A DNA stretch of 32,139 nucleotides from an uncultured Clostridia bacterium (lineage in GTDB: Bacteria > Bacillota > Clostridia > Oscillospirales > JAAYOS01): assembly GCA_946566645.1 (NCBI GenBank), contig CAMNWZ010000006.1, positions 1 through 32,139 of the forward strand, in the 5' to 3' direction. The position numbers and the translations under genes are program-made. Under the pieces are notes generated by a model. That model was not told where the DNA came from, made no database searches, and saw only the letters and a list, made by a program, of their open reading frames with translations. Below, piece by piece: positions 14,341 to 25,004 of this stretch; within the stretch, counting starts at the first letter, position 1; the number at the start of each line of letters is the position of its first letter.

Positions 14341-15017
14341 GCGCGGAAACGATAGCCCGCGCCCCACACCGTCTCGATGTACTGCGGGTTCTGAGTGTCC
14401 TCTTCTATCTTCTCGCGCACCCGCTGGACGTGGACGGTGACCGTCGCGACGTCGCCGAGCGCGTCCATGCCCCATATGCGGTCAAACAGCGCGTCGCGGC
14501 TGAACACCTTGTTCGGGTTCTCGGCGAGGAAGAGCAGCAGGTCGAACTCCTTGGCGGTCAGATTGCGCTCGCGGCCGTTCATCATCACCTTGCGCGCGTC
14601 GCGGTGGATCTCAAGCCCGCGAATCTTCAGCACGTTCGAGCGGTGGACACCTACCAGGCGCGAGTAGCGGTCGATGTGGTTTTTCACCCGCGCGACAAGC
14701 TCTCCCGGGCTGAACGGCTTTGTCATGTAGTCGTCCGCGCCGAGTCCAAGCCCGCGCACCTTGTCAAACTCCTCGCTCTTGGCGGACAGGATGATGAGCG
14801 GGGTCTCCTTCTTCTCGCGGATGCGGCGGCAGACCTCAAAGCCGTCCAGTCCGGGCAGCATGAGGTCGAGAATTATCAGGTCGTAGTCGGTCGCGAGCGC
14901 AAGCTCAAGCCCCTTTTCGCCGTCGCCCGCGATGTCGCACTCGAAGCCGCTTATCTGCAGATAGTCGCGCTCAAGCTCGGCTATCGACTGTTCGTCCTCA
15001 ATTATCAGTATCCGCAT
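14337..15017 (-). CDS. OmpR/PhoB-family response regulator
   Basis: This 226-aa protein has an N-terminal receiver domain with the acidic pocket Glu7/Asp8, phospho-acceptor Asp51 in LIILDLMLPG, Ser78, and Lys100 before Pro101. The C-terminal winged-helix DNA-binding domain ends in the classic TVHVQRVREKIE and ETVWGAGYRF elements. It should be phosphorylated by the adjacent sensor kinase and bind direct repeats in its target promoters. The ATG lies 20 nt inside the kinase gene, behind AAGGAGGA. The TGA overlaps the start of the radical-SAM gene. Likely targets include the promoter ahead of the 667-aa protein gene at the head of this operon. Confidence 0.97.
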   Translation of the reverse strand: MRILIIEDEQSIAELERDYLQISGFECDIAGDGEKGLELALATDYDLIILDLMLPGLDGFEVCRRIREKKETPLIILSAKSEEFDKVRGLGLGADDYMTKPFSPGELVARVKNHIDRYSRLVGVHRSNVLKIRGLEIHRDARKVMMNGRERNLTAKEFDLLLFLAENPNKVFSRDALFDRIWGMDALGDVATVTVHVQRVREKIEEDTQNPQYIETVWGAGYRFRA

Positions 15018-16266
15018 GGGCGTCCTCCTTCTTGATAAGCGTGATGTGTACGTCGGTTCCCTCGCCGGCGCGTCCGGTTATCCATATCCGACCTCCGTGC
15101 TTCTGCATTATCTGACGGGCTATCGCAAGCCCCAAGCCGTGCCCCGCCGCGCCCGCCGTCCTTGCGGGGTCGCCGCGGTAGAAGCCCTCGAACACCTTCT
15201 CCGCGTCGCTCTGGGCAATGCCGCGTCCGTTGTCCGATATGATGATATGGACGCCGGTGGGGGTGCGCTCGGCGGTAAGCTTGACGCTGAGTTTTCGCTC
15301 GGGTGAACGGTACTTTATCGCGTTTGAGAGTATGTTTTGGAACACCCTGCCGAGCTTCTCGGGGTCGAGCCGCACGTCCAGTTTCTCGTCGGGAATGACC
15401 GCCTCGAAGTCGGCGTCGACGCGCTCGAGGTCTACGCGGAAGTCGTCGCAGAGGGTGCGGAGATAGTCGAATATGTCGCCGGTGACGAAGTCGAAGCTCA
15501 TCCGACCGAGTTCCAGCTCGGAGAAGTTGGACATCTGCTCTATCATCCGCTCCATCGTCTGCGCCTTCTGCTCGATAGTCTCGGCGTAGCGGCGCTGCAT
15601 ATCGGGGGTGGACGCGACACCGTCGATAAGCCCCTCGGCATAGCCCTTTATCGCGGTGACGGGGGTGCGCAGGTCGTGCGATATGTGGGCGAGCATCAGG
15701 TTTCGCTCGCGCTCGTAGCGGATGTTCTCGGCGACCTGGTCGCGAAGGCGGCGGCGCATCTCGTCAAACGCGGTGCACACCTCCTGCACCTCCGCGATGT
15801 TGCTGCCCAGTATGTCGAAGTCGAGGTCGCCCGAGCTTATCCGCCGAGCGGAGCGGCTCAGCTCCTTCATAGGCGGCAGTATCTTTCGCGAAAGATAGAT
15901 GACCCCGCTCGCAAACGACGCGCCCATGAGCACCAGCGCGGCAATGCCGAACGCGAGCACATAGCCGAACAGCCGGTTTCCCGGGCGCATCTGGCGCGAG
16001 AACTCCTGCTCGTTGAAGAAGTTGCGGTAGTTGTTATCTCCGCCGCCGCTCGGCGACACGGTTATCGCTTCGCTGTCCGGCAGGACGACAAACTCGCCGC
16101 TTTCGGTGGCGACGATAGGCGGCGCGCTCAGCTGTATATCTGCCGGCGATTTCGGCTCGCCGAAGACGTACGCGGCGTACATCGCGGAGGCGAGCAGCAT
16201 AAGCAGCATAGCGGGGATGAGCACCATCAGCAGTATCGTGATGACCAGCCGCTTTTTCAGTGTCAA
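14998..16266 (-). CDS. Membrane sensor histidine kinase
   Basis: This protein is read as 422 aa from a TTG at 16266 (MTLKKRLVITILL), behind AAAGGA. No ATG or GTG fits, because longer forms would run deep into the permease gene, whose stop is at 16271. Two membrane helices (about 6-35 and 97-125) flank an external loop of some 60 residues. A HAMP-like linker follows, then the DHp H-box SHDLRTP with phospho-acceptor His197, an N-box QNILSNAIKY, and the ATP-binding motifs DNGRGI and GHGLGLAI. It pairs with the overlapping response regulator. The external loop is short, as in kinases that rely on an ABC transporter or partner protein for sensing, which fits the upstream ABC genes. Confidence 0.94.
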   Translation of the reverse strand: MTLKKRLVITILLMVLIPAMLLMLLASAMYAAYVFGEPKSPADIQLSAPPIVATESGEFVVLPDSEAITVSPSGGGDNNYRNFFNEQEFSRQMRPGNRLFGYVLAFGIAALVLMGASFASGVIYLSRKILPPMKELSRSARRISSGDLDFDILGSNIAEVQEVCTAFDEMRRRLRDQVAENIRYERERNLMLAHISHDLRTPVTAIKGYAEGLIDGVASTPDMQRRYAETIEQKAQTMERMIEQMSNFSELELGRMSFDFVTGDIFDYLRTLCDDFRVDLERVDADFEAVIPDEKLDVRLDPEKLGRVFQNILSNAIKYRSPERKLSVKLTAERTPTGVHIIISDNGRGIAQSDAEKVFEGFYRGDPARTAGAAGHGLGLAIARQIMQKHGGRIWITGRAGEGTDVHITLIKKEDAHADTDN

Positions 16267-16270
16267 ACTA

Positions 16271-17011
16271 TCACATATCCTTTCGCTCGAAGATGTAGTA
16301 GCCGCCGCAGAAGAATAGCATCCCATAGCCGAGCAGCATGCCTATCTTCATTATCATCGCGCCGAAGGGGAGGGTGGTGCCTATCCAGAGGTTGTGCCAC
16401 TGACCGTAGCTGGTGAACAGCACCGCGCCCACCTGCGGCAGAAAGAGGTTTGCGACATACGACCCAACGAGCACGATTATGCAGATGAGCATAACGAGCG
16501 TGGACGAGCGGGTGAGCTGGTTGACAAACACCGCCATCAGCGCCATCACCAGCAGCGGTATCGCGTCAAGCAGATACGCGCCGAAGGAGGAGAAGAACCC
16601 GTGCAGGCTCGACCCGCCGATTATCTCGAGTATCACCGTCACGAAGAACAGCGCGAACAGATAGCAAACGCCGAGCAGATAGACCGCAAACGTCTTTGCG
16701 AAGAACACCTTGAATCGGCTCGCGGGACGCATGAGCGACGCGCGCATCGAGTTTTCGGACACCTCGCTCGAGAACAGGTCGCACGCGCCCATGAATATTA
16801 TCAGCGGAATGTATATCGAGATGAAGAATCCGAGCAGCATCATGCGCAGGTTCAGTCCGCGCAGACCTATGCCGCTCGCGTGCTCCACCGCCATCTGGAC
16901 GAGCAGGACGATGGCGCATATCAGCACCTCGATTACAAGAAACACTATGTACTTTTTGCGCGCCGCGAGCTTTGCTATCTCGCCGCGAAAAACACCCATA
17001 AACAGCTGCAT
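16271..17011 (-). CDS. ABC-2 type transporter permease
   Basis: This 246-aa protein has about six hydrophobic helices and a first cytoplasmic stretch (MGVFRGEIAKLAARKKYIVFL) typical of ABC-2 permeases of the bacitracin/lantibiotic immunity and NatB type. It probably forms a dimer that works with the ATPase encoded 11 nt upstream. The ATG has a strong AAGGAGG site. The stop TGA lies four bases before the TTG of the sensor kinase gene, so synthesis of pump and sensor is linked. Substrate unknown; export of an antimicrobial peptide or protection of a cell-wall precursor is the usual job of such sets. Confidence 0.9.
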   Translation of the reverse strand: MQLFMGVFRGEIAKLAARKKYIVFLVIEVLICAIVLLVQMAVEHASGIGLRGLNLRMMLLGFFISIYIPLIIFMGACDLFSSEVSENSMRASLMRPASRFKVFFAKTFAVYLLGVCYLFALFFVTVILEIIGGSSLHGFFSSFGAYLLDAIPLLVMALMAVFVNQLTRSSTLVMLICIIVLVGSYVANLFLPQVGAVLFTSYGQWHNLWIGTTLPFGAMIMKIGMLLGYGMLFFCGGYYIFERKDM

Positions 17012-17022
17012 AACCTGCCTCC

Positions 17023-17775
17023 TTACAGCGCGCCGCCGCGCTTTTTGCGAACTTCCTCAAGGAAGTAGTCCTCGAGCGTGGGACTGCGGCGCAGCGCCTC
17101 ATCCATCGTCGTAAAGCTGAACAGCTCGCCCTCGTGAACGACCGCGACCTTGTTGCAGGTGCGCTCAATCTCCGCCGCGAGGTGGCTGGCTATCAGAAAC
17201 GCGCATCCCTTCTCGCGCGCGGCGCGGACGATCATCTCGCGCGTCTCGACTATGCCCTCGATGTCAAGTCCGTTTATCGGCTCGTCGAGCACGATGAACT
17301 TCGGGTCGCCGAGCATCGCTATCGCAAGCCCCAGCCGCTGCTTCATGCCGAGCGAGAAGCGACCCACTTTGTCCCGCTCGTAGCCGTCGAGATGCACCAT
17401 GTGCAGGGCATTCAGCGCGTCCTGCTTGCCGAGTCCACGCACCCGCGCCGCGAGCATCAGGTTCTTCTCGGCGGACAGGTTCTCGTACAGCGCGGGCGAC
17501 TCGATGAGACAGCTCATCTGCGCCGCCGCCTGCTCGTACTCGCGCTCTATCGGATGCCCGAAAACGTCGCACACGCCGCTCTGGGCATGGCAAAGTCCGA
17601 CGACCACCTTCATTATCGTCGTCTTGCCCGAGCCGTTAGGTCCGAGCAGACCGACTATGTCGCCGGGGTAGATGTCCAAGTTTATGTCGCGCACGCCGCG
17701 CCCGTTCGAGTAGAGCTTGGTCATGTTCTCGATGTGCAGGATCGGCGCGGCGGTCGTGATATTCGTCTCGTTCAA
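17023..17775 (-). CDS. ABC transporter ATP-binding protein (BcrA/NatA type)
   Basis: This 250-aa ATPase has Walker A GPNGSGKTT (45-53), the Q-loop region around 86-91, a signature FSLGMKQR (140-147), Walker B FIVLDEP (160-166) and the D-loop NGLD. It resembles the bacitracin/lantibiotic export ATPases. The start codon is TTG at 17775, with AGAGGTG seven bases before it; no ATG is present in frame nearby. The permease gene follows after 11 nt. The gene lies behind a 14-bp hairpin that separates it from the 667-aa protein gene. Confidence 0.95.
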   Translation of the reverse strand: MNETNITTAAPILHIENMTKLYSNGRGVRDINLDIYPGDIVGLLGPNGSGKTTIMKVVVGLCHAQSGVCDVFGHPIEREYEQAAAQMSCLIESPALYENLSAEKNLMLAARVRGLGKQDALNALHMVHLDGYERDKVGRFSLGMKQRLGLAIAMLGDPKFIVLDEPINGLDIEGIVETREMIVRAAREKGCAFLIASHLAAEIERTCNKVAVVHEGELFSFTTMDEALRRSPTLEDYFLEEVRKKRGGAL

Positions 17776-17799
17776 ATGCTTTCACCTCTTATATCGACG

Positions 17800-17834
17800 C
17801 CGAAACCGAGGGCAGTGAGTGCCTTCGGTTTCGG
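17800..17834 (-). other. 14-bp intergenic hairpin inside the operon
   Basis: Bases 17800-17813 pair with 17821-17834 (one G-T pair) around a seven-base loop. It lies between the stop of the 667-aa protein gene and the ribosome-binding site of the ABC ATPase. No U-tract follows on the minus strand, so it is more likely a partial attenuator or an RNA-processing/stability hairpin than a full terminator. Confidence 0.6.
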
Positions 17835-17856
17835 GTGAATTTGCGGATATTTCGTT

Positions 17857-19860
17857 TTAGCCTTCGGTCACGATCTCGCCTACGCGGTAGATGCCGCCGC
17901 TGTCCGGAAGAAGGGTCACGTTTTCCGGCACGCTGAACACCACGGAGCGCTCCTGTATGCACTTGTACGCCGCGGCGAACATCTCGTTCGCCTCCTCGTA
18001 GGTGAGCCCAAGCGACGAGGCGATAGGCTCGACCGCCTCATAGTCGTCCATCGCGTAGTAGACGTTTGTCAGGTCGTCCGCCGAAACCGCGACGATGCCG
18101 AACTTCGCGCCTGTGAGCTTCGCGTCGGCGATATAGAAGTCGCCGATGTTCTCGTCGGTGAAATCGTCCGCGTACAGCGGCTCGAAGCGGAGGTCAAGAC
18201 CCATGTTGCTGGAGAGCAGCGTGATAAATCCGAACGGACCGTACTCGAACGTGTAGTCGTCGATTATGTTTACGGTGTGGACACCCTCAAACTGCGCGTG
18301 CGCGCCCTCGAAAGGCTTGCCGGTGATGTTCGAGTACGCCTCGAGCAGCGCGTTCATCAGCGAGTCGGGGGCTACGCTAAGGAAGTTTGCGTAGTCCGCT
18401 ATCGTTTGGGTGTCGACAAACCACTTGTCGCACAAGGTGTCGAACTCGACCGCGCTGACGTAGAAGTCCGGCGCTATCTCATAGTAGCCGGCGGTGTCGG
18501 TCAGGTCATCGCCGAAGTGGAGGACAAGCGCGTTGTCCATAGAGTTTCCGATGTCGAACACATACTGGAGAAGCTCGTAGTCGTGCAGCGACGCCGAGCG
18601 GTCGAAGCGCTCGTAATAGCCGTCGTCGGAGGACGCGTGTATCGTGCTGTGATAGGTGGTGGTGCGTCCGTTCTCGGTCACGGTGTACTCGTAGTTGTTC
18701 TCCTCGCAGCTCTGAGAACGGTCGGTTATCACCGCGGCGTTCGGGTTTACCACCGGAAGCTCTATCGCCGCCTCGTCGCGGCTGTCGAACTCGCCGTTTA
18801 TCGTGAGCGTCGCCTCGTGCCAGCGTCCGTCTATCAGCCTGAACTCTATCGAGCCGCCGAGCGTGTTTTTCATCAGCCGACCCTGCGAGTCTATCGCGAG
18901 GTCGCAGGACACGTTGGTTATCCGCGGCTCGCCGTCGAGCAGAGCAAAGAGCAGCTCGCTGTTGTTGCAAAGCAGGGGAAAGAGCAGCTCATCGAGATCT
19001 ATCTCGCCGATGGTTTTGAGATAGTCCTGCGCGGTGGGGTACCAGCTTATCGACAGGTCTTTGTTTATCACCGCAGTGCCGGTGTCGCCGTGGTCGTACA
19101 GCTCATCCCACGCCTCGCGCCGCGCGGTGTAGTAGCCGTCGCCGTATCTGACATCCTCGGGCATGTCTATCGCGGCTACGACCATAGAGGACGAGCCGTA
19201 GAGTATGGGGGACATCGACTCGTTGTCGAACGCGAGCGACATGACCGCCTGCACTATCTCGGGAAGCTGGTCGCCGCTCAGCGATATGCGGTAGTACCTC
19301 AGTCCGTCCTCGCTGCCGAGATAGACGAAGTTGTTCTTGAGGTCTCCGACGAACATATCCACCGCAAGCTCGGCGATGCGCAGCATCTTCTGCTCATACT
19401 CGCTCGTCGTGTCGATGTTAAAGTCGCTGAATATGCCGCCCGCGCTGTACCCGGTGTTGATGTACCACGAGTCGTTTTTCGAGTCGTATTCGTAGTAGGT
19501 GTACGGCGTCTCGGTGATGTGGTCCTCGGGATTGACGACGCTCCAGTTCTCGTAACCGCTGTCGGTCATGTCGAACATCTCCGAGTAGCCGTCCATGCTG
19601 GTGTAGCTTATCGCTTCGCCCGCCTTCGCGTCCTTGTTGAACTTCTCGGTGTAGCGCGCGGTGACAAGGCTTGTGCCGTCCAGCGTCAGCTCGACGTTTC
19701 CGTGACCGGAGTAGCTGTCCATGTTCAGCAGTCCGAGAAGCCCCTGTTTATAAGCCTCATAGCCGCCGGCGTTGCCGATGTTGGCGACCGCCGCCGAGCA
19801 GAGCAGGACCGCTCCGAGTATCAGACAGACTATCGTGACGAAGTGTTTGTTCTGTCTCAT
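17857..19860 (-). CDS. Membrane-anchored extracytoplasmic protein of unknown function
   Basis: This 667-aa protein has an N-terminal hydrophobic segment (about residues 8-28) after a short positive end, so it is probably an exported or membrane-anchored protein. No lipobox is convincing: the Cys at about 21 lies within the hydrophobic core. The remainder is acidic, soluble and rich in Tyr, Asp and Ser, with alternating beta-like stretches; no catalytic or binding motif is recognised. A few cysteines occur, too irregular to assign. It starts at ATG behind AAAGGAG and leads the operon with ABC transporter, sensor kinase, response regulator, radical SAM and VanZ genes, so an extracellular sensing or antibiotic-binding role is possible but unproven. 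The frame is clean, with no sign of decay. Confidence 0.8.
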   Translation of the reverse strand: MRQNKHFVTIVCLILGAVLLCSAAVANIGNAGGYEAYKQGLLGLLNMDSYSGHGNVELTLDGTSLVTARYTEKFNKDAKAGEAISYTSMDGYSEMFDMTDSGYENWSVVNPEDHITETPYTYYEYDSKNDSWYINTGYSAGGIFSDFNIDTTSEYEQKMLRIAELAVDMFVGDLKNNFVYLGSEDGLRYYRISLSGDQLPEIVQAVMSLAFDNESMSPILYGSSSMVVAAIDMPEDVRYGDGYYTARREAWDELYDHGDTGTAVINKDLSISWYPTAQDYLKTIGEIDLDELLFPLLCNNSELLFALLDGEPRITNVSCDLAIDSQGRLMKNTLGGSIEFRLIDGRWHEATLTINGEFDSRDEAAIELPVVNPNAAVITDRSQSCEENNYEYTVTENGRTTTYHSTIHASSDDGYYERFDRSASLHDYELLQYVFDIGNSMDNALVLHFGDDLTDTAGYYEIAPDFYVSAVEFDTLCDKWFVDTQTIADYANFLSVAPDSLMNALLEAYSNITGKPFEGAHAQFEGVHTVNIIDDYTFEYGPFGFITLLSSNMGLDLRFEPLYADDFTDENIGDFYIADAKLTGAKFGIVAVSADDLTNVYYAMDDYEAVEPIASSLGLTYEEANEMFAAAYKCIQERSVVFSVPENVTLLPDSGGIYRVGEIVTEG

Positions 19861-19975
19861 AGTGATTCTCCTTTCGGGTTTCTGGATATATCATACACCC
19901 CAGGGCTAACAATGGCATAAAGTAGATATAAACAATTCATAAACTTTTTCGCGAAAACTTATACCGTACAGACCG

Positions 19976-19984
19976 ATTATACCA
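19976..19984 (-). promoter_or_regulatory. candidate extended -10 promoter for the seven-gene operon
   Basis: On the minus strand TGGTATAAT gives an extended -10 element without a good -35 box. The start point would lie about 110 nt before the ATG at 19860. A 12-bp palindrome TTTTCGCGAAAA (19946-19957) lies just downstream and could be an operator. The weak -35 fits a promoter that needs an activator such as the operon's own response regulator. Confidence 0.5.
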
Positions 19985-20007
19985 CACTATCCGCTTTTGC
20001 GCCACAA

Positions 20008-20044
20008 AAAACGAGGGGGTCGCAGGATGCGGCTCCCTCGTTTT
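20008..20044 (-). terminator. intrinsic terminator after rubredoxin
   Basis: AAAACGAGGG (minus strand, 20044 to 20035) pairs with CCCTCGTTTT (20017 to 20008), a 10-bp stem extended by two more pairs, and the minus strand ends in TTTTTT. It closes the esterase-rubredoxin transcript and separates it from the operon to the left. Confidence 0.88.
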
Positions 20045-20055
20045 CAATTGATGGC

Positions 20056-20211
20056 TTACTGCTTAGAGAAGCTGTCCTTGCCGACTCCGCAGAGCGGGCA
20101 GACAAAGTCGTCGGGCAGATCCTCAAACTTGGTGCCGGGCGCTATGCCGTTCTCCGGCGAGCCGGCTTCCTCGTCGTACTCCCATCCGCACACATCGCAG
20201 ACGTACTTCAT
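20056..20211 (-). CDS. Rubredoxin
   Basis: This 51-aa protein is a complete rubredoxin, a one-iron electron carrier. Two CxxC knuckles are visible: YVCDVCGW (Cys5, Cys8) and [13 protein letters not shown] (Cys38, Cys41), along with the conserved core [23 protein letters not shown]. Rubredoxins in anaerobes pass electrons to superoxide and peroxide reductases and similar enzymes. The ATG follows AAAGGAG, 47 nt after the esterase stop, and a terminator lies just downstream, so it is the last gene of a two-gene unit. A functional tie with the esterase is not evident. Confidence 0.97.
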   Translation of the reverse strand: MKYVCDVCGWEYDEEAGSPENGIAPGTKFEDLPDDFVCPLCGVGKDSFSKQ

Positions 20212-20258
20212 CGAAAAACACTCCTTTCGTTGCTTTTATGATAGCCAAAAGTTGGATT

Positions 20259-21095
20259 TTATATCCCAACGTTGCCGCTGGAAATACCCGCGTTGCTGCC
20301 GTCGAGCGGCAGCCAGTTTATGACCTTCTCGATGTACTCGCCCCAGAACTCCCAGGTGTGACCGCCGGCGCTCTCCGCCCAGGTCACGTCGTAGCCGAGA
20401 CTCTTCAGCCTGTCGCGATAGGCGCGGTTCGGCTCGAGAAGCCAATCCTGAAGCCCGCAGCAGAGGTAGATCTTCGGCTTGTTCGGGTCGGACGCGACCT
20501 TGTCGGCAAGCGCATCGTAGTCGTTTTCCGAGCCGTTATAGTCCTCGATCTTATCCAGCCCGAATATCGCGCGGTACTGTGTGCGGGTGAAGATGTCGTG
20601 TCCCGGCTCGTCCACCGAGCTCAGGATGTTCTGCTTTATCAGCCCCGACGACAGTCCCGCTATGCAGCCGAAGGTCTCGGGGTGGCGCAGTCCGTTGACG
20701 ATAGCGCCGAAGCCGCCCATCGACAGACCCGCGATGAAGGTGTCCTCGCGCTTTTTCGAGACGTTGAAGGTATTTCGCATGAAGTCGACCAGCTCGACGC
20801 CGGTGAAAGTGCCGTAGCGGTCGCCGCTTATCTGCGAGTCGCAGTAGAACTTGTTGTCGCCCGACGGCATCACGACGGCGAGGTCGTGCGCCTCGGCAAA
20901 CGCCTGGACGCGCGTACCGGTGACCCAGTCGACATAGCTTCCGAACACGCCGTGCAGCAGCACGAGCAGCTTCTTCGGCTCGTTTGACGGCTCGGGCTGT
21001 CCGGGGAAGGTCAGCTTGTCGGTCGGCATGATTATGTTCACCGGAACGGTGCGCATGAGCGATTTTGACATGAATGACGCGGTGATGAGTGCCAT
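20259..21095 (-). CDS. EstA/esterase-D-like alpha/beta hydrolase
   Basis: This 278-aa cytoplasmic enzyme has the esterase-D-type alpha/beta hydrolase fold, like tributyrin esterase EstA and acetyl-esterases of Firmicutes. The oxyanion region LVLLHGVFGSY lies at 44-54, the nucleophile elbow GLSMGG gives Ser125, and the C-terminal GGHTWEFW supplies the catalytic His; an Asp in the CGLQDWL stretch is the likely acid. No signal peptide is seen. Short-chain acyl esters are the probable substrate, possibly acetylated sugars given the neighbouring beta-galactosidase. The ATG follows GGAGGTG, and a very good promoter with a palindrome over the -10 box lies upstream. Confidence 0.88.
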   Translation of the reverse strand: MALITASFMSKSLMRTVPVNIIMPTDKLTFPGQPEPSNEPKKLLVLLHGVFGSYVDWVTGTRVQAFAEAHDLAVVMPSGDNKFYCDSQISGDRYGTFTGVELVDFMRNTFNVSKKREDTFIAGLSMGGFGAIVNGLRHPETFGCIAGLSSGLIKQNILSSVDEPGHDIFTRTQYRAIFGLDKIEDYNGSENDYDALADKVASDPNKPKIYLCCGLQDWLLEPNRAYRDRLKSLGYDVTWAESAGGHTWEFWGEYIEKVINWLPLDGSNAGISSGNVGI

Positions 21096-21116
21096 AGATA
21101 CACCTCCGAAGTTTTA

Positions 21117-21133
21117 GTATAATCGGATTATAC
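21117..21133 (-). promoter_or_regulatory. palindromic operator candidate over the esterase -10 box
   Basis: GTATAATC-G-GATTATAC is a perfect 8-bp inverted repeat with a one-base centre; its right arm contains the minus-strand -10 hexamer of the esterase promoter. A repressor bound here would block transcription. The symmetry could also arise by chance from TATAAT on both strands. Confidence 0.4.
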
Positions 21134-21155
21134 CAGATTTTCGGAGATTTTTCAA
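21127..21155 (-). promoter_or_regulatory. sigma-A promoter for esterase-rubredoxin
   Basis: On the minus strand TTGAAA (21155-21150) and a perfect TATAAT (21132-21127) are separated by 17 nt. The start point would be about 25 nt before the esterase ATG. Confidence 0.85.
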
Positions 21156-21163
21156 GAGCGCGC

Positions 21164-24242
<3,079 letters not shown>

Positions 24243-24288
24243 ATGGATTTCCGACTATATCTCGAAAATAATCGGCTTGAAACAGAAA

Positions 24289-24316
24289 AATCGAGACGGC
24301 TTTTGCCGTCCCGATT
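24289..24316 (-). terminator. intrinsic terminator after the DNA glycosylase gene
   Basis: An inverted repeat (AATCG-A-GACGGC / GCCGTC-C-CGATT, one mismatch) with a four-base loop is followed on the minus strand by TTTTTC. It starts seven bases after the glycosylase stop and isolates that gene from lacZ. Confidence 0.88.
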
Positions 24317-24322
24317 CGCGTC

Positions 24323-24826
24323 TTATTCCGATTCGCCGACCCCCGCCGCGCGCCACGCCTCCACCAGCCGTATGAGCGAATAGGACGCGTTCGCGGGACT
24401 GGTCGACGGCAGCGCCGCCGCCTCGATGCCGACCTCCCGCTCGAGGTGCGCGCGATAGAGCCTGTGCGCCGTGCCGCCGTTGGTGAACACACGCGTTATG
24501 CTCGTCTTTGCGACCAGCGACTTCACGTCGTTCGGCAGCGCGTTCTTTATCGAACTGTCGTCCGAGCCGACGATGTCGCAACTCGCGATGACGTCCCACA
24601 GCGCGATGCCGTGAGACAGCAGGAACGCCCGCTTCTCCTCCACGGTGGAGGGAACGTCCCCGCCGAACAGTGCCGCGAGCACCCGCCAGAATCTGTTCTG
24701 CGGGTTGCCGTAGTAGAAGCTCACCTCGCGCGATTTGACCGATGGGAAACTCCCGAGTATCAGCACCCGCGAGTTATCGTCGAACACCGGTGGGAACGGG
24801 TGGGTGATGTGTTGGTGCTGGGTCAT
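24323..24826 (-). CDS. Hypoxanthine/deoxyinosine DNA glycosylase (UDG superfamily)
   Basis: This 167-aa protein resembles the small DNA-deoxyinosine glycosylase group (family 6) of the uracil-DNA glycosylase superfamily, which removes hypoxanthine from deaminated DNA. Visible motifs are LILGSFPSVKSRE with FYYGNPQNRFWRV near residues 23-50, the central HGIALWDVIASC helix, VFTNGG, and the C-terminal LPSTSPAN loop. The ATG has a modest GGAGTGA site. The mobile element begins within tens of bases upstream, so its original promoter may have been replaced; its terminator downstream is intact. The family assignment rests on motif pattern only. Confidence 0.85.
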   Translation of the reverse strand: MTQHQHITHPFPPVFDDNSRVLILGSFPSVKSREVSFYYGNPQNRFWRVLAALFGGDVPSTVEEKRAFLLSHGIALWDVIASCDIVGSDDSSIKNALPNDVKSLVAKTSITRVFTNGGTAHRLYRAHLEREVGIEAAALPSTSPANASYSLIRLVEAWRAAGVGESE

Positions 24827-24944
24827 TCATTCTCACTCCATCTCGCTCTCTGCAAATCAATCTTAAACTTATTTGTTTATGATATTTAACAAAGAGTATC
24901 TACATTATTTGTATTATCGGTAAAGCATACGCTATCCGATTTTT

Positions 24945-24963
24945 TGTTGCCATTCTGTTGCCA
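24945..24963. repeat. TGTTGCCA direct repeats near the element's left end
   Basis: TGTTGCCA occurs at 24945-24952 and again at 24956-24963, an 11-base period, about one helical turn. Paired short repeats near element ends are typical of integrase arm-binding sites. The core attachment site cannot be identified without the other end. Confidence 0.4.
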
Positions 24964-25004
24964 CGCTAAAAAGATTATCATGTTGGCCGTGTTATATAAA
25001 CTTC

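Noticed and set aside
13441-14475. A longer form of the radical-SAM protein starting at 14475
   Set aside because: The extra 45 residues are an Arg-rich shadow of the response-regulator gene; the ATGA overlap at 14340 is the better start.
18277-19920. A 547-codon plus-strand open frame opposite the 667-aa protein gene
   Set aside because: It is Val/Arg-rich without motifs, and would start inside the opposite gene with no RBS or promoter. The minus-strand frame has a start, an SD and a signal-like N-terminus.
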